Shown piece after piece: positions 46,644 through 54,415 of a stretch of DNA of 61,538 bases. Under the pieces are notes generated by a model. That model made no database searches, was not told the origin of the DNA, and saw only the letters and a program-made list of their open reading frames with translations. The stretch is from Luteimonas rhizosphaericola (GTDB taxonomy: Bacteria > Pseudomonadota > Gammaproteobacteria > Xanthomonadales > Xanthomonadaceae): assembly GCF_029888045.1 (NCBI RefSeq), contig NZ_JARXRN010000028.1, positions 102,367-163,904 of the forward strand, read 5' to 3'. Made by a program: the position numbers and the translations under genes. Numbering within the stretch: position 1 is the first letter of the stretch; the number at the start of each line of letters is the position of its first letter.

Positions 46644-46731
46644 AGGGCGGGCGCCTCGCCGGCCCTGACCACGAGTCGCTGGCAATCGATGGCACGGCGC
46701 CGTGCGGACACGCGACGCCGTCCGCTCGCGG

Positions 46732-47238
46732 CTACTGGAGCTGTCGGCGCAACTGCACGCCCACGATCACGCGGGCATCGCCGTGGTTGCGGTTGAACGA
46801 GAGCGTCGCGCTGCGCGCGGCGCCGTCGCCGGCCTTCTCGAAGGCGAGCATCGCCGCGTCCGCGGACTGCCTCGCCGAGAGGGTCTGGGTCCAGCCCTGG
46901 GCGCGCATCGACTCGCGCGCGTCGGCGAACAGCGCATCCAGGTGGCCTGGCGCGCTCAGGCTGAGCACGCTCGCATCGGGCAGGTCCATCACGCTGTTCA
47001 CGCGATACCCACGCGGCAGGTAGACGTCGCCCGGGAACTGCGCCGGCAGCGCCAGCGCGTCGCGCGCCGGCACCGTCGCGGGCGCGTCGCCGCCGCCGCC
47101 ATCGACGGTGCCCCGCGCGGCGCGTTCGATCGCGGCCTCGGCGATCGGATTGCCGGCGCGCTGGCAGGCGGCCAGCAGCGCGAAGGCCACGAGGCCGGCC
47201 GCGCACAGGCGCACACCACGATGGGGAACAGGCGTCAT
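46732..47238 (-). CDS. Exported lipoprotein, function unknown
   Basis: A 168-residue lipoprotein. The signal peptide ends in a lipobox LLAAC (VRLCAAGLVAFALLAACQRAG). The mature part has a Gly/Ala linker and a beta-rich domain of about 110 residues (FPGDVYLPRGYRVNSVMDLPDASVLSL; GWTQTLSARQSADAAMLAFEK; ARVIVGVQL). I do not recognise the family. The ATG at 47236-47238 has GGAGGGGTGAG immediately upstream and gives a proper signal peptide; an ATG 11 codons earlier lacks support. It stands alone between the convergent hydrolase gene and the YgjP-type gene. Confidence 0.82.
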   Translation of the reverse strand: MTPVPHRGVRLCAAGLVAFALLAACQRAGNPIAEAAIERAARGTVDGGGGDAPATVPARDALALPAQFPGDVYLPRGYRVNSVMDLPDASVLSLSAPGHLDALFADARESMRAQGWTQTLSARQSADAAMLAFEKAGDGAARSATLSFNRNHGDARVIVGVQLRRQLQ

Positions 47239-47359
47239 CTCACCCCTCCGACGCCCTGGGGCAGGCGTCACGGGTCCAGAGGGTTAACGCGGAGGGCGGG
47301 TGCGGGCGGCCACGGCGCGCCACGGGATCCTGGTCGCGGGCGGCCGTGGCCGCGCGCGG

Positions 47360-48142
47360 TCAGCCCAGCAGCACGTGCAGCGCGGCCTTCAGCCGGCGGC
47401 CCTCGAGCCGGAAGTAGTCGCGTTCCTCGCGCCAGGCCGGGCAGCGCGCCTCCACCTCGCGCCAGAACGCGCGCGAGTGGTCGGCGTGCAGCAAATGGCA
47501 GAGCTCGTGCACCAGCACGTAGCGGAACGCGGACGGACGCCCGAGCACCAGCGCCAGGTCCAGGGTCAGGGTGCCGTCGGGCGCCAGCGAGCCCCACTGC
47601 GAGGACAGCACGCGCAGCCGGATGCGCGCCGGCGGACGCGGCAGGCCGGACAGGTAGGCCGGCAGCCAGCGGCCGATGTCGGCGCGCGCTTCGGCCTCGA
47701 GGAAGTCGCGCAGGGCGCGCCCGGCGGCGGCGCCACCGGCGCGTGGCGGCAGTTCCACCACCACCGCGTCGCCGTCGCGCGTCGCGCGGGCGATGCGTCC
47801 CGCAGCCCAGCGCAGCGTCAGGCGTTCGCCGCGCAGCGGCAGCGCGCCCGGCTGCCCGGGCACCGGGGCGAGCACGTCGTCGGCGTGCGGCGCGAGCTGC
47901 GCGGTCAGCCAGTCGCGGTGTTCGAGCAGGAAACGTTCTCCCGCCACCAGGCTGGCGCGCGGCGGCAGGGTCAGGCGCGGACCGCGTTCGCCCACGCTCA
48001 GGCGCAGGCGCTTGGCGCGCGGATCGCGCACGCGCAGCACATCGATGCGGCGCCCGTCGGACAGCACGAAGGCGATGCTGTCGCGCTGCAGGCGCGCGGG
48101 GGCGCGGGTCGGGGGCGGGGAGAGACGGAACAGCGAACGCAT
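47360..48142 (-). CDS. YgjP-type metal-dependent hydrolase (SprT-like zincin)
   Basis: A 260-residue protein. The C-terminal zinc-metallopeptidase motif is LVHELCHLLHADHSRAFW (about 215-232), preceded by SSQWGSLAPDGTLTLDLAL. The N-terminal part (ISFVLSD-like SIAFVLSDGRRIDVLRVRDPRAKRLRLSV in outline) is the usual beta domain of the YgjP/DUF45 family. The HExxH pattern reads HELCH, and the third ligand His follows in HADHS. Members are cytoplasmic and of uncertain substrate. The length is normal. It reads on the minus strand after rdgC with 137 bp between. Confidence 0.9.
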   Translation of the reverse strand: MRSLFRLSPPPTRAPARLQRDSIAFVLSDGRRIDVLRVRDPRAKRLRLSVGERGPRLTLPPRASLVAGERFLLEHRDWLTAQLAPHADDVLAPVPGQPGALPLRGERLTLRWAAGRIARATRDGDAVVVELPPRAGGAAAGRALRDFLEAEARADIGRWLPAYLSGLPRPPARIRLRVLSSQWGSLAPDGTLTLDLALVLGRPSAFRYVLVHELCHLLHADHSRAFWREVEARCPAWREERDYFRLEGRRLKAALHVLLG

Positions 48143-48279
48143 GTGCGAATGCTACCCGCGTTCGCGCAGGGCGCGCACACGTGGCGCGCGCTCATGCATC
48201 GCCGCGCGTCCGCCGCCTGCGCGCGAGGCGAGCCTTCCGCGCGCGCGGCGACGCGACGCGGGCCGCTTCCGGCGCATGC

Positions 48280-49185
48280 CTATGCGTCGGCCCGCGACAG
48301 CTTCAGCGCGCCTTCGAGTACCGTGAACAGGCGCGAGAACTCCGCCGCCATCAGCGCGAAGCGCGCGTCGAGCTCGGCACGCACGTCGTCGCGCTCGGTC
48401 GACTCGAGCTGGTCCACCGCGCCGTCGAGCAGCTTGAACTTGCGCACCACCAGGTCCTCGCCGAGCACGAACGAGACGTGGTCGTCCAGCGTCAGCGCCA
48501 GGCGCGTGACCTGCTTGCCCGAATCGAGGTGCTTGGTGATCTCGTCGCTCTGCAGTTCCTGGCGCTGGCACTTGACCACCGCGCCGTGCTCGGCCGGATC
48601 CTTGAGTTCGCATTCCTCGCCCAGCGACAGGCCCTCGGGCAGCGGATCGCCGGCGATCCAGCCGGTCAGCACGTTGCGCGGCGCGACTTCCGCATTCAGC
48701 GGCAAGGCGGGGAAGCTGCCCAGCGCGTTGCGGATCTCCGAGACCACCGCCTCGCCGGCCTTGCGGCTGGAGGTGTCGACTACGCACACGCCGTGGGCGA
48801 GGTCGAGCAGCGCGTCGGTGCGCGAGGGCCGCACGAAGGCGCGCGGCAGCAGCTCGTGCACCAGGTCGTCCTTCATCTGCTTGCGCATGCGGCTGCCGGG
48901 GCGGCGGCCCTGCTTCTCCTCCACCTCGGCCAGGCGCTTGGCGAGCATGTCGTTGACCACCGAGGACGGCAGCAGGCGGTCCTCGCCGCCGACGGTCAGC
49001 CACACCGCCTCGCCGATGCGGTGCGAGAACGCCTCGCCCTCGCGCCCGAAGGGCGAGACGAAGCCGCGCGAGGACAGTTCGAGCGCGCCCACCGGCTTGA
49101 GCGGGTGCTCGGCGAGCAGGCTTTCCAGGGTGGACAGGTCGAGGGTGGTCGGGAAACGGAACAGCGTGAGGTTTCTGAAGAACAT
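48280..49185 (-). CDS. rdgC: RdgC recombination-associated DNA-binding protein
   Basis: A 301-residue protein that matches RdgC throughout. MFFRNLTLFRFP is the start. LKPVGALELSSRGFVSPFGRE and LPSSVVNDMLAKRLAEVEEKQGR-type stretches follow, then ALTLDDHVSFVLGEDLVVRKFKLLD. RdgC is a ring-shaped DNA-binding protein that limits RecA activity and is linked to replication-fork recovery. The ATG at 49183-49185 gives the conserved N-terminus. It lies downstream of ttcA on the same strand, 154 bp away. Confidence 0.96.
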   Translation of the reverse strand: MFFRNLTLFRFPTTLDLSTLESLLAEHPLKPVGALELSSRGFVSPFGREGEAFSHRIGEAVWLTVGGEDRLLPSSVVNDMLAKRLAEVEEKQGRRPGSRMRKQMKDDLVHELLPRAFVRPSRTDALLDLAHGVCVVDTSSRKAGEAVVSEIRNALGSFPALPLNAEVAPRNVLTGWIAGDPLPEGLSLGEECELKDPAEHGAVVKCQRQELQSDEITKHLDSGKQVTRLALTLDDHVSFVLGEDLVVRKFKLLDGAVDQLESTERDDVRAELDARFALMAAEFSRLFTVLEGALKLSRADA

Positions 49186-49338
49186 GGAGATCCGCGAATT
49201 CGAGGGGAGGGACCGCGTGGTGCGGAGGGCTGCCGCGGGAGGTGCGGCAGCGTGGATCAGCGTCGTCGCAGGCCGTGCGAAGCCGCAGGGCACGGGCCCG
49301 GCGCGCGCCGGAGCGGGGAATGGAAGCGGCGCACGGCG

Positions 49339-50241
49339 TCAGCCGTCGCTGCGGTCGGGCGCCCGGGGATCGCCGGCGAGCCAGGCGTGCGCGTCGGCCC
49401 GTGCGGCGCCGTCGCGGTGGCCCAGCGAGAGGAAGTCGAACAGGGCCGGATCGCTCAGCTGCGAGGGGCGGATGTCGCCCAGCGCGCGGGCGATGGTCTC
49501 GATCCGCCCGGGTGTTTCGCGTTCCCACTGCGCCATCATCTTCTGCACCTGCTTGCGCTGCAGGTTCTCCTGCGAGCCGCACAGGTTGCAGGGAATGATC
49601 GGGAATGCCTTCGCGTCGGCGTAGGCGGCGATGTCGTCCTCGCGCACGTAGGCCAGCGGCCGGATCACCACGTGGCGGCCGTCGTCGGAGAGCAGCTTGG
49701 GCGGCATGCCGCTGAGCTTGGCGTGGAAGAACAGGTTGAGGAAGAACGTGGCGACCAGGTCGTCGCGGTGGTGGCCGAGCGCGATCTTGGTGATGCCGTT
49801 CTCCGCCGCCCAGCTGTACAGCGCGCCGCGGCGCAGGCGCGAGCACAGCGAGCACATGGTCTTGCCTTCGGGCACCACCCGGCTGACCACCGAATACGTG
49901 TCCTGCTCGATGATGTGGAAGTCCACGCCGAGCGCGCGCAGGTACTCGGGCAACACGTGCTCGGGGAAGTCCGGCTGCTTCTGGTCGAGGTTGACCGCGA
50001 TCAGCGAGAACGACACCGGCGCCTTCTTCTGCAGCTGCAGCAGGATGTCGAGCATCGTGTAGCTGTCCTTGCCGCCGGACAGGCACACCATCACCCGGTC
50101 GCCGTCCTCGATCATGCCGAAGTCCGCGATCGCCTTGCCGACCTGGTGGCGCAGGCGCTTGCCCAGCCGGGCGGCCTCGTGGGCGCCGCGGCGGTCGGCG
50201 TGGCGCAGGGTCGGCATCGGCAGCGGGAGGACGGTACTCAT
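49339..50241 (-). CDS. ttcA: TtcA tRNA 2-thiocytidine synthetase
   Basis: A 300-residue PP-loop ATPase. The ATP-binding loop is SGGKDS (55-60). Two CxxC pairs, CSLC (130-133) and CNLC (218-221), hold the 4Fe-4S cluster. [21 protein letters not shown] is the helix that marks the TtcA family. The enzyme thiolates cytidine 32 in tRNA. An extra ~40-residue C-terminus ends in Asp/Arg-rich sequence. The promoter region is shared with the divergent adh gene, so the FNR box at 50314-50327 could also affect this gene. Confidence 0.95.
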   Translation of the reverse strand: MSTVLPLPMPTLRHADRRGAHEAARLGKRLRHQVGKAIADFGMIEDGDRVMVCLSGGKDSYTMLDILLQLQKKAPVSFSLIAVNLDQKQPDFPEHVLPEYLRALGVDFHIIEQDTYSVVSRVVPEGKTMCSLCSRLRRGALYSWAAENGITKIALGHHRDDLVATFFLNLFFHAKLSGMPPKLLSDDGRHVVIRPLAYVREDDIAAYADAKAFPIIPCNLCGSQENLQRKQVQKMMAQWERETPGRIETIARALGDIRPSQLSDPALFDFLSLGHRDGAARADAHAWLAGDPRAPDRSDG

Positions 50242-50313
50242 GCGGCGATTTTACCGGTGCCGTCGCCCCCGGCGCCGGCGCGGCGGCCTCCGGCGGTGCG
50301 CGGCCGGCGTTTC

Positions 50314-50327
50314 TTGATCCGAATCAA
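50314..50327. promoter_or_regulatory. Perfect FNR/ANR-type box (TTGAT-N4-ATCAA)
   Basis: TTGAT (50314-50318), CCGA and ATCAA (50323-50327) match the FNR/ANR consensus exactly. The centre is about 64 nt before the adh GTG. A start site about 41 nt from the box centre would leave a leader of about 20 nt, the class II activation layout. It should switch the alcohol dehydrogenase on under oxygen limitation. The divergent ttcA start is about 73 nt on the other side. Confidence 0.75.
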
Positions 50328-50384
50328 CGCGTTCGGGCCGGGGCACACCGACACTGGCGCTCCCTTCACGCCCTGGAGCCCGCC

Positions 50385-51413
50385 GTGGACCGGACCATGA
50401 AAGCCGCCGTGGTGCGCGCGTTCGACCAGCCGCTCGCGATCGAGGAAGTCGCCGTGCCGCGACCCGGTCCGGGGCAGGTGCTGATGCAGGTCGCCGCCTG
50501 CGGCGTCTGCCACACCGACCTGCACGCCGCCCGCGGCGACTGGCCGGTGAAACCGAACCCGCCGTTCATCCCCGGCCACGAGGGCGTCGGCCACGTGGTC
50601 GCGGTCGGCGAACATGTCGCGCACGTGAAGGAGGGCGACCGCATCGGCGTGCCGTGGCTGCATTCGGCCTGCGGCGTGTGCACCCACTGCCTGGGCGGGT
50701 GGGAGACCCTGTGCGGGTCGCAGCAGAACACCGGCTACTCGGTCGACGGCAGCTTCGCGCAGTACGTGCTGGCCAATGCCGGGTACGTCGGGCACCTGCC
50801 CGCGGGGCTGGACTTCGTCGAGGTGGCGCCGGTGCTGTGCGCCGGGGTGACCGTCTACAAGGGGCTGAAGGTCACCGACACCCGGCCGGGCCAATGGGTG
50901 GCGATCTCCGGCATCGGCGGGCTCGGGCACATGGCGGTGCAGTACGCCAGGGCGATGGGCCTGAACGTGGCCGCGGTCGACGTGGACGACGCCAAGCTGC
51001 GGTTGGCCGAGCGGCTCGGCGCCACGGTCACGGTGAACGCCCGCAATGCCGATCCGGCAGCGTTCCTGCAGCGGGAGATCGGCGGCGCCCACGGCGTGCT
51101 GGTGACCGCGGTGTCGCGCCAGGCGTTCGCGCAGGGCGTGGGCATGCTGCGCCGGGGCGGGACGATGTCGCTGGTCGGGCTGCCGCCGGGGGATTTCCCG
51201 CTGGACATCTTCGGCATGGTGCTGAACGGCATCACCGTGCGCGGCTCGATCGTCGGCACGCGGCTCGACCTGCAGGAATCGCTGGAATTCGCCGCGGCCG
51301 GCAAGGTCCGCGCCACCGTGGCCACGGACCGCCTGGACCGCATCAACGACGTGTTCGCGCGCATGGAGCGCGGCGAGATCGAGGGCCGCATCGTGCTGGA
51401 CATGGCGGCGTGA
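50385..51413 (+). CDS. adhP: Zinc-dependent alcohol dehydrogenase (AdhP type)
   Basis: A 342-residue medium-chain dehydrogenase. Catalytic zinc ligands are in CGVCHTDLH (Cys42) and GHEGVGHV (His64, Glu65). The structural zinc site is Cys96, Cys99, Cys102 and Cys110. The NAD-binding motif is GIGGLGHM. It is close to the tetrameric AdhP family, which oxidises ethanol or reduces acetaldehyde in the cytoplasm. The GTG at 50385 has GGAG 7 nt before it and is preferred to the ATG at 50397 (MKAAVV), which lies 19 nt from that site. A perfect FNR/ANR box upstream suggests a fermentative role under low oxygen. Confidence 0.93.
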   Translation: MDRTMKAAVVRAFDQPLAIEEVAVPRPGPGQVLMQVAACGVCHTDLHAARGDWPVKPNPPFIPGHEGVGHVVAVGEHVAHVKEGDRIGVPWLHSACGVCTHCLGGWETLCGSQQNTGYSVDGSFAQYVLANAGYVGHLPAGLDFVEVAPVLCAGVTVYKGLKVTDTRPGQWVAISGIGGLGHMAVQYARAMGLNVAAVDVDDAKLRLAERLGATVTVNARNADPAAFLQREIGGAHGVLVTAVSRQAFAQGVGMLRRGGTMSLVGLPPGDFPLDIFGMVLNGITVRGSIVGTRLDLQESLEFAAAGKVRATVATDRLDRINDVFARMERGEIEGRIVLDMAA

Positions 51414-51476
51414 GCGCCGCCGGGCATGGCGCCGGCACGTGGCCGGCGACATGCATCATGTCTTCGCGGTTCGCGC

Positions 51477-52058
51477 TCAGGGCACCCAGACGCGGTTCTG
51501 CACCGTCGGGTCGGTGGTGATCGAGGCCAGCCTGCCCTGCGCGTCGAAGTGCAGCTGGAACTCGCTGAAGCTGTCGAGCCAGTAGCGCCACAGCGCCGAT
51601 TCCAGGTCCGGGTTCTCGCTGCTGATCGGGTAGCCCAGCGAGGTGAGCACCTGTTCGCGGGTCATGCCCGGCGTGACCTTGGACTGCTTCACCGCGGCCT
51701 GCACCTTGGCCGGCCAGGTGGCGATCTTCGCCGCCGGGTCTTCGGTCACGACGTAGCGGCGCGCGAAGGCGGCGTCGTCCAGGTCGCGGCTGTAGTCGTT
51801 GCCGATCGCCTGGCGCTTGCCGTCGATCTCCACCTTGGTGCGGTAGCGCCCGTAGCCGGTGACCGACACCGGCGTGCCGGCCGGGATGACCCGCTTGCCG
51901 TTCTCGGCGTAGTTGCTGTCACTGATCCAGCTGCCGTCACTGCGCATGTTGCAGCACAGGTAGCCGTCGAAGCGGTCCTGCGCCGTCGCTGCGCCCGCGA
52001 CGACCAGCGCCGCCAGTGCCAGCGCGCGCGCCGCGTGGCGCCCTTGCGTGTGTCCCAT
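51477..52058 (-). CDS. Exported protein with BamE/SmpA-like C-terminal domain
   Basis: A 193-residue protein. The signal peptide is AARALALAALVVAGAATAQ (about 9-27). A domain with two adjacent Cys (YLCCNMRSDGSWISDSNY) follows, then a C-terminal segment VTPGMTREQVLTSLGYPISSENPDLESALWRYWLD-type that resembles the helix-strand unit of BamE/SmpA proteins (GMTxxQV...LGxP). It has no lipobox, so it is probably periplasmic. The ATG at 52056-52058 has GGAG 8 nt upstream; one two codons earlier is too close to that site. A role in envelope assembly is only suggested by the fold. Confidence 0.8.
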   Translation of the reverse strand: MGHTQGRHAARALALAALVVAGAATAQDRFDGYLCCNMRSDGSWISDSNYAENGKRVIPAGTPVSVTGYGRYRTKVEIDGKRQAIGNDYSRDLDDAAFARRYVVTEDPAAKIATWPAKVQAAVKQSKVTPGMTREQVLTSLGYPISSENPDLESALWRYWLDSFSEFQLHFDAQGRLASITTDPTVQNRVWVP

Positions 52059-52192
52059 CTGCATAGCTCCATCCATGGCGGCCGGGCCCGCCGCGATGCG
52101 TGGCCAGGGTGTCCTCTCGCCCCTGTGCGCGTTGCCCCCTTCGCGCCCCGGCATTGTGCCGCCGCGCATGCGTACGCGCCACGCCGGGCGTG

Positions 52193-52198
52193 TAAAGT
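52193..52198 (+). promoter_or_regulatory. -10 hexamer of the YdcH-like gene (leaderless layout)
   Basis: TAAAGT ends 7 nt before the ATG at 52206, leaving no room for a ribosome site. It would serve the whole run of four genes that follows. Confidence 0.5.
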
Positions 52199-52205
52199 GG
52201 CCGCG

Positions 52206-52412
52206 ATGCAGCCCGCCGACCCCGCCGACATCGCCCGGAACCTGGCCGAGCTCAGGCAGGAACACCGCGACCTCGACACCGCGATCGAGACCCTGCAGGC
52301 GCACATCTCCAGCGACGAACTGACGATCAAGCGGCTGAAGAAGCGCAAGCTGCTGCTCAAGGATGCGATCGCGCGGCTCGAAAGCGCCCTGATCCCCGAC
52401 CTGGACGCCTGA
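52206..52412 (+). CDS. YdcH-family (DUF465) small coiled-coil protein
   Basis: A 68-residue, highly charged helical protein: LRQEHRDLDTAIETLQ, then SDELTIKRLKKRKLLLKDAIARLE. This two-helix pattern with the KRLKK(R)KLLLKD segment is the YdcH/DUF465 family, abundant small proteins of unknown role. Its stop overlaps the next start (TGATG), so it leads the operon of three anchored proteins. Confidence 0.9.
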   Translation: MQPADPADIARNLAELRQEHRDLDTAIETLQAHISSDELTIKRLKKRKLLLKDAIARLESALIPDLDA

Positions 52413-53068
52413 TGCAGCCCCCGGCGACGGAACGCCCCCTGCGCGCGCCCCCGACCGACCGCCAGCAGTGGCTCGCGATCCTGCGCCACCGCTGGGGACG
52501 GCTGGCCCTGCTGCTGGTGCTGCTGGTCCTTGCGGGTGTCGCCGCGTCGGGCGGCTTCCGTCGCGCCGACGGCCTGCCCGGCGCCCGCTATCCGGTGCTG
52601 GCGGCGGGGCAGACGGTCGACACCGGCGCATTCGCCATCACCCCGCTGCGCGCCTGGATCGCCGACGCTCCTCCGGGCGCGTATCCGAAGGCGGGGCAGC
52701 GGGTGCTGATGCTGCGCCTGCGGGTCGAGAACCGCACCGATGCCGCGTTCGCGGCGTCCGCGCTGTTCGCCCAGGACGTGGTATGGCTGCCCGACGGGCG
52801 CTCGAACGAGCGCAAGGCGCAGCCGCTGCGGCGGGCCGACGACCACACGCTGACCGTACAGCTGCAGCCCGGCGTGCCGGTGCTGGTGGACATGGCCTGG
52901 GAATTCGACGCCGCCGAGTCCGTGCGCACGCCGGCTGCCTGGGGCGTATACGCGCGACGCTTCGTCGCGCGCGGCTATCTGCAGGGCGACGGCGATGCCG
53001 GCTGGAAGCAGGACGCGCCGCTGGCCAGGATCGTGCTCGCGGCGGGCACGCCGCCGGAGGCCGGATAG
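52412..53068 (+). CDS. Single-pass membrane-anchored protein, first of three
   Basis: A 218-residue protein. An N-terminal cytoplasmic stretch (about 1-30) leads into one membrane helix (RLALLLVLLVLAGVAASGG). An extracytoplasmic beta-rich domain of about 150 residues follows (YPVLAAGQTVDTGAFAI; PKAGQRVLMLRLRVENRTDAAF), which resembles immunoglobulin-like DUF4352 domains. I do not recognise a specific function. The next two genes on the same strand have the same layout and similar length, and junctions of 1 nt overlap or only a few nt. A shared periplasmic complex is likely. The start overlaps the stop of the YdcH-like gene. Confidence 0.8.
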   Translation: MQPPATERPLRAPPTDRQQWLAILRHRWGRLALLLVLLVLAGVAASGGFRRADGLPGARYPVLAAGQTVDTGAFAITPLRAWIADAPPGAYPKAGQRVLMLRLRVENRTDAAFAASALFAQDVVWLPDGRSNERKAQPLRRADDHTLTVQLQPGVPVLVDMAWEFDAAESVRTPAAWGVYARRFVARGYLQGDGDAGWKQDAPLARIVLAAGTPPEAG

Positions 53069-53692
53069 ATGGCGGCGACGCCCGCGACAGCGCGCCACCT
53101 GCCGGTGCGCTGGGGGCTGGTGGCGGCGAGCGTGGTGGTGATCGCAGCGATCGTCTGGCTGCGCGGACACGCGCCCTCGTTCGACGACAAGCTGGCCCCG
53201 TTCGTGCTGCCCGGCGCCATCGGCGAACGGGTGGAGGCGCGCAACTTCGCCGTGCGCGCGAAGCGGCTCAGGCTGGCGCAGGCCTACCGGACGCCCGGGC
53301 CGGGTGTCGACGGCGCGCCGGTGGAGGCGCGTGCGGACGGGGTGTGGCTGTCGGTGCTGGTGGATGTCGAGCCCACGCGCGAGCCCGGCTACGTCAGCGC
53401 GTGGCTGCGCGCCGCGGACGGGCGCACCTTCGTCGCCGCCAGCGGCGACCGGCCGCGGGTGGGCAACCTCAACTTCGCCAACGTGCAGCTGGCCACCGGC
53501 CTGGAGGGCCGGGGCGCGTATTTCTTCGATGTGCCGCAGGATGCGCTGGCGGACGCGCGCCTGCTGTTCTTCTGGGGCCTGTCGAAGCCCGGCGACATGG
53601 ACCATCTGGTCGAGATCGATCCCGGCCTCGACGCCGCCGCGCTCCAGGCCCTGCGCCGGGACGCGCAGCCGCTGATCGACCTGGTGCCCTGA
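53069..53692 (+). CDS. Single-pass membrane-anchored protein, second of three
   Basis: A 207-residue protein. One N-terminal membrane helix (WGLVAASVVVIAAIVWLRGH) is followed by a beta-rich periplasmic domain (APFVLPGAIGERVEARNFAVRAKRL; GVWLSVLVDVEPTREPGYVSAWL; ANVQLATGLEGRGAYFFDVPQ). The layout matches the genes before and after it. The start ATG directly follows the stop of the previous gene. No catalytic motif or Cys is present. The three proteins may be diverged paralogues. Confidence 0.8.
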   Translation: MAATPATARHLPVRWGLVAASVVVIAAIVWLRGHAPSFDDKLAPFVLPGAIGERVEARNFAVRAKRLRLAQAYRTPGPGVDGAPVEARADGVWLSVLVDVEPTREPGYVSAWLRAADGRTFVAASGDRPRVGNLNFANVQLATGLEGRGAYFFDVPQDALADARLLFFWGLSKPGDMDHLVEIDPGLDAAALQALRRDAQPLIDLVP

Positions 53693-53695
53693 ACC

Positions 53696-54352
53696 GTGTC
53701 GCTGCCCCGCACAGCGTCCCCCCACGATGCCGGCGACGGCCCCACCGGCTGGTGGCGGCGCAACCGCTTCTGGCTCGCCGGCGCGCTCGTGCTCGGCGCG
53801 CTGGCGTTCTGGCTGCCCTATCGCGACGCCGTGCACGAATTCCAGGACCGGCGCGAGCCGCGCCACCCGCGCGACGTCGCCGCGGGCCAGTGGGGCGAGT
53901 ACGAAGGCGCGCGCTGGCGCGTGGCCGCCGTGGAGCGGGTGGACGACGTGCCCGAAGCCTTCGCGGGCTATCCGCACGATGCCTCGTCGCTGCTGGTGGT
54001 GAGCTACGACGTGGTGCCCGGGCGCGCGGCCACCCCCGACCTGCTGGACCGCTGCAAGGGCCGCCTGAGCGACGCGCAGGGGCGCACCTGGAACGCCGGC
54101 GCGATGCCGCACGCCAGCCTCGACCGCACCCGGCAGCGGCTGGGGACGCGCTGCGGTTCGCGCACCAATGCCGACTTCGAACGCGAAGCCGCGCGGCCCG
54201 GCGAACCCTTCCGCTTCCACCACCTCTACCAGGTGCCGCGCGCGGTGCCCACCGCGGCCCTGCGCGGCGAGATCGCGTTCCCGCCGTTCACCACCACGCC
54301 GGCGGGCACCTACCTGCGCTTCGATCTGCGCGATGCCGGCGCCGTGGAGTAG
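53696..54352 (+). CDS. Single-pass membrane-anchored protein, third of three
   Basis: A 218-residue protein. One membrane helix (FWLAGALVLGALAFWLPY) is followed by a periplasmic beta-rich domain (GQWGEYEGARWRVAAVERVDD; SSLLVVSYDVVPGRA; RFHHLYQVPRAVPTAALRGEIAF). Two Cys (DRCKG and TRCGS) could form a disulfide, a feature the other two lack. It starts with a GTG 3 nt after the preceding stop, so the three genes form one unit. The function is unknown. Confidence 0.8.
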   Translation: MSLPRTASPHDAGDGPTGWWRRNRFWLAGALVLGALAFWLPYRDAVHEFQDRREPRHPRDVAAGQWGEYEGARWRVAAVERVDDVPEAFAGYPHDASSLLVVSYDVVPGRAATPDLLDRCKGRLSDAQGRTWNAGAMPHASLDRTRQRLGTRCGSRTNADFEREAARPGEPFRFHHLYQVPRAVPTAALRGEIAFPPFTTTPAGTYLRFDLRDAGAVE

Positions 54353-54415
54353 GGGCGATTGCCGTGCACGCGGCGCCCGCCGGCGGAGACGGCGCGGGTC
54401 GGGCGGCGGAACGCG

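Noticed and set aside
46702..50400. 1232-codon open frame on the plus strand across four genes
   Set aside because: It spans antisense to the lipoprotein, YgjP, rdgC and ttcA genes and shows only Arg/Ala/Gln-rich composition.
51430..51448. CGCCGGC/GCCGGCG hairpin between convergent adhP and the BamE-like gene
   Set aside because: It could stop transcription but has a stem of only 7 bp and no T-run, so I do not call a terminator.
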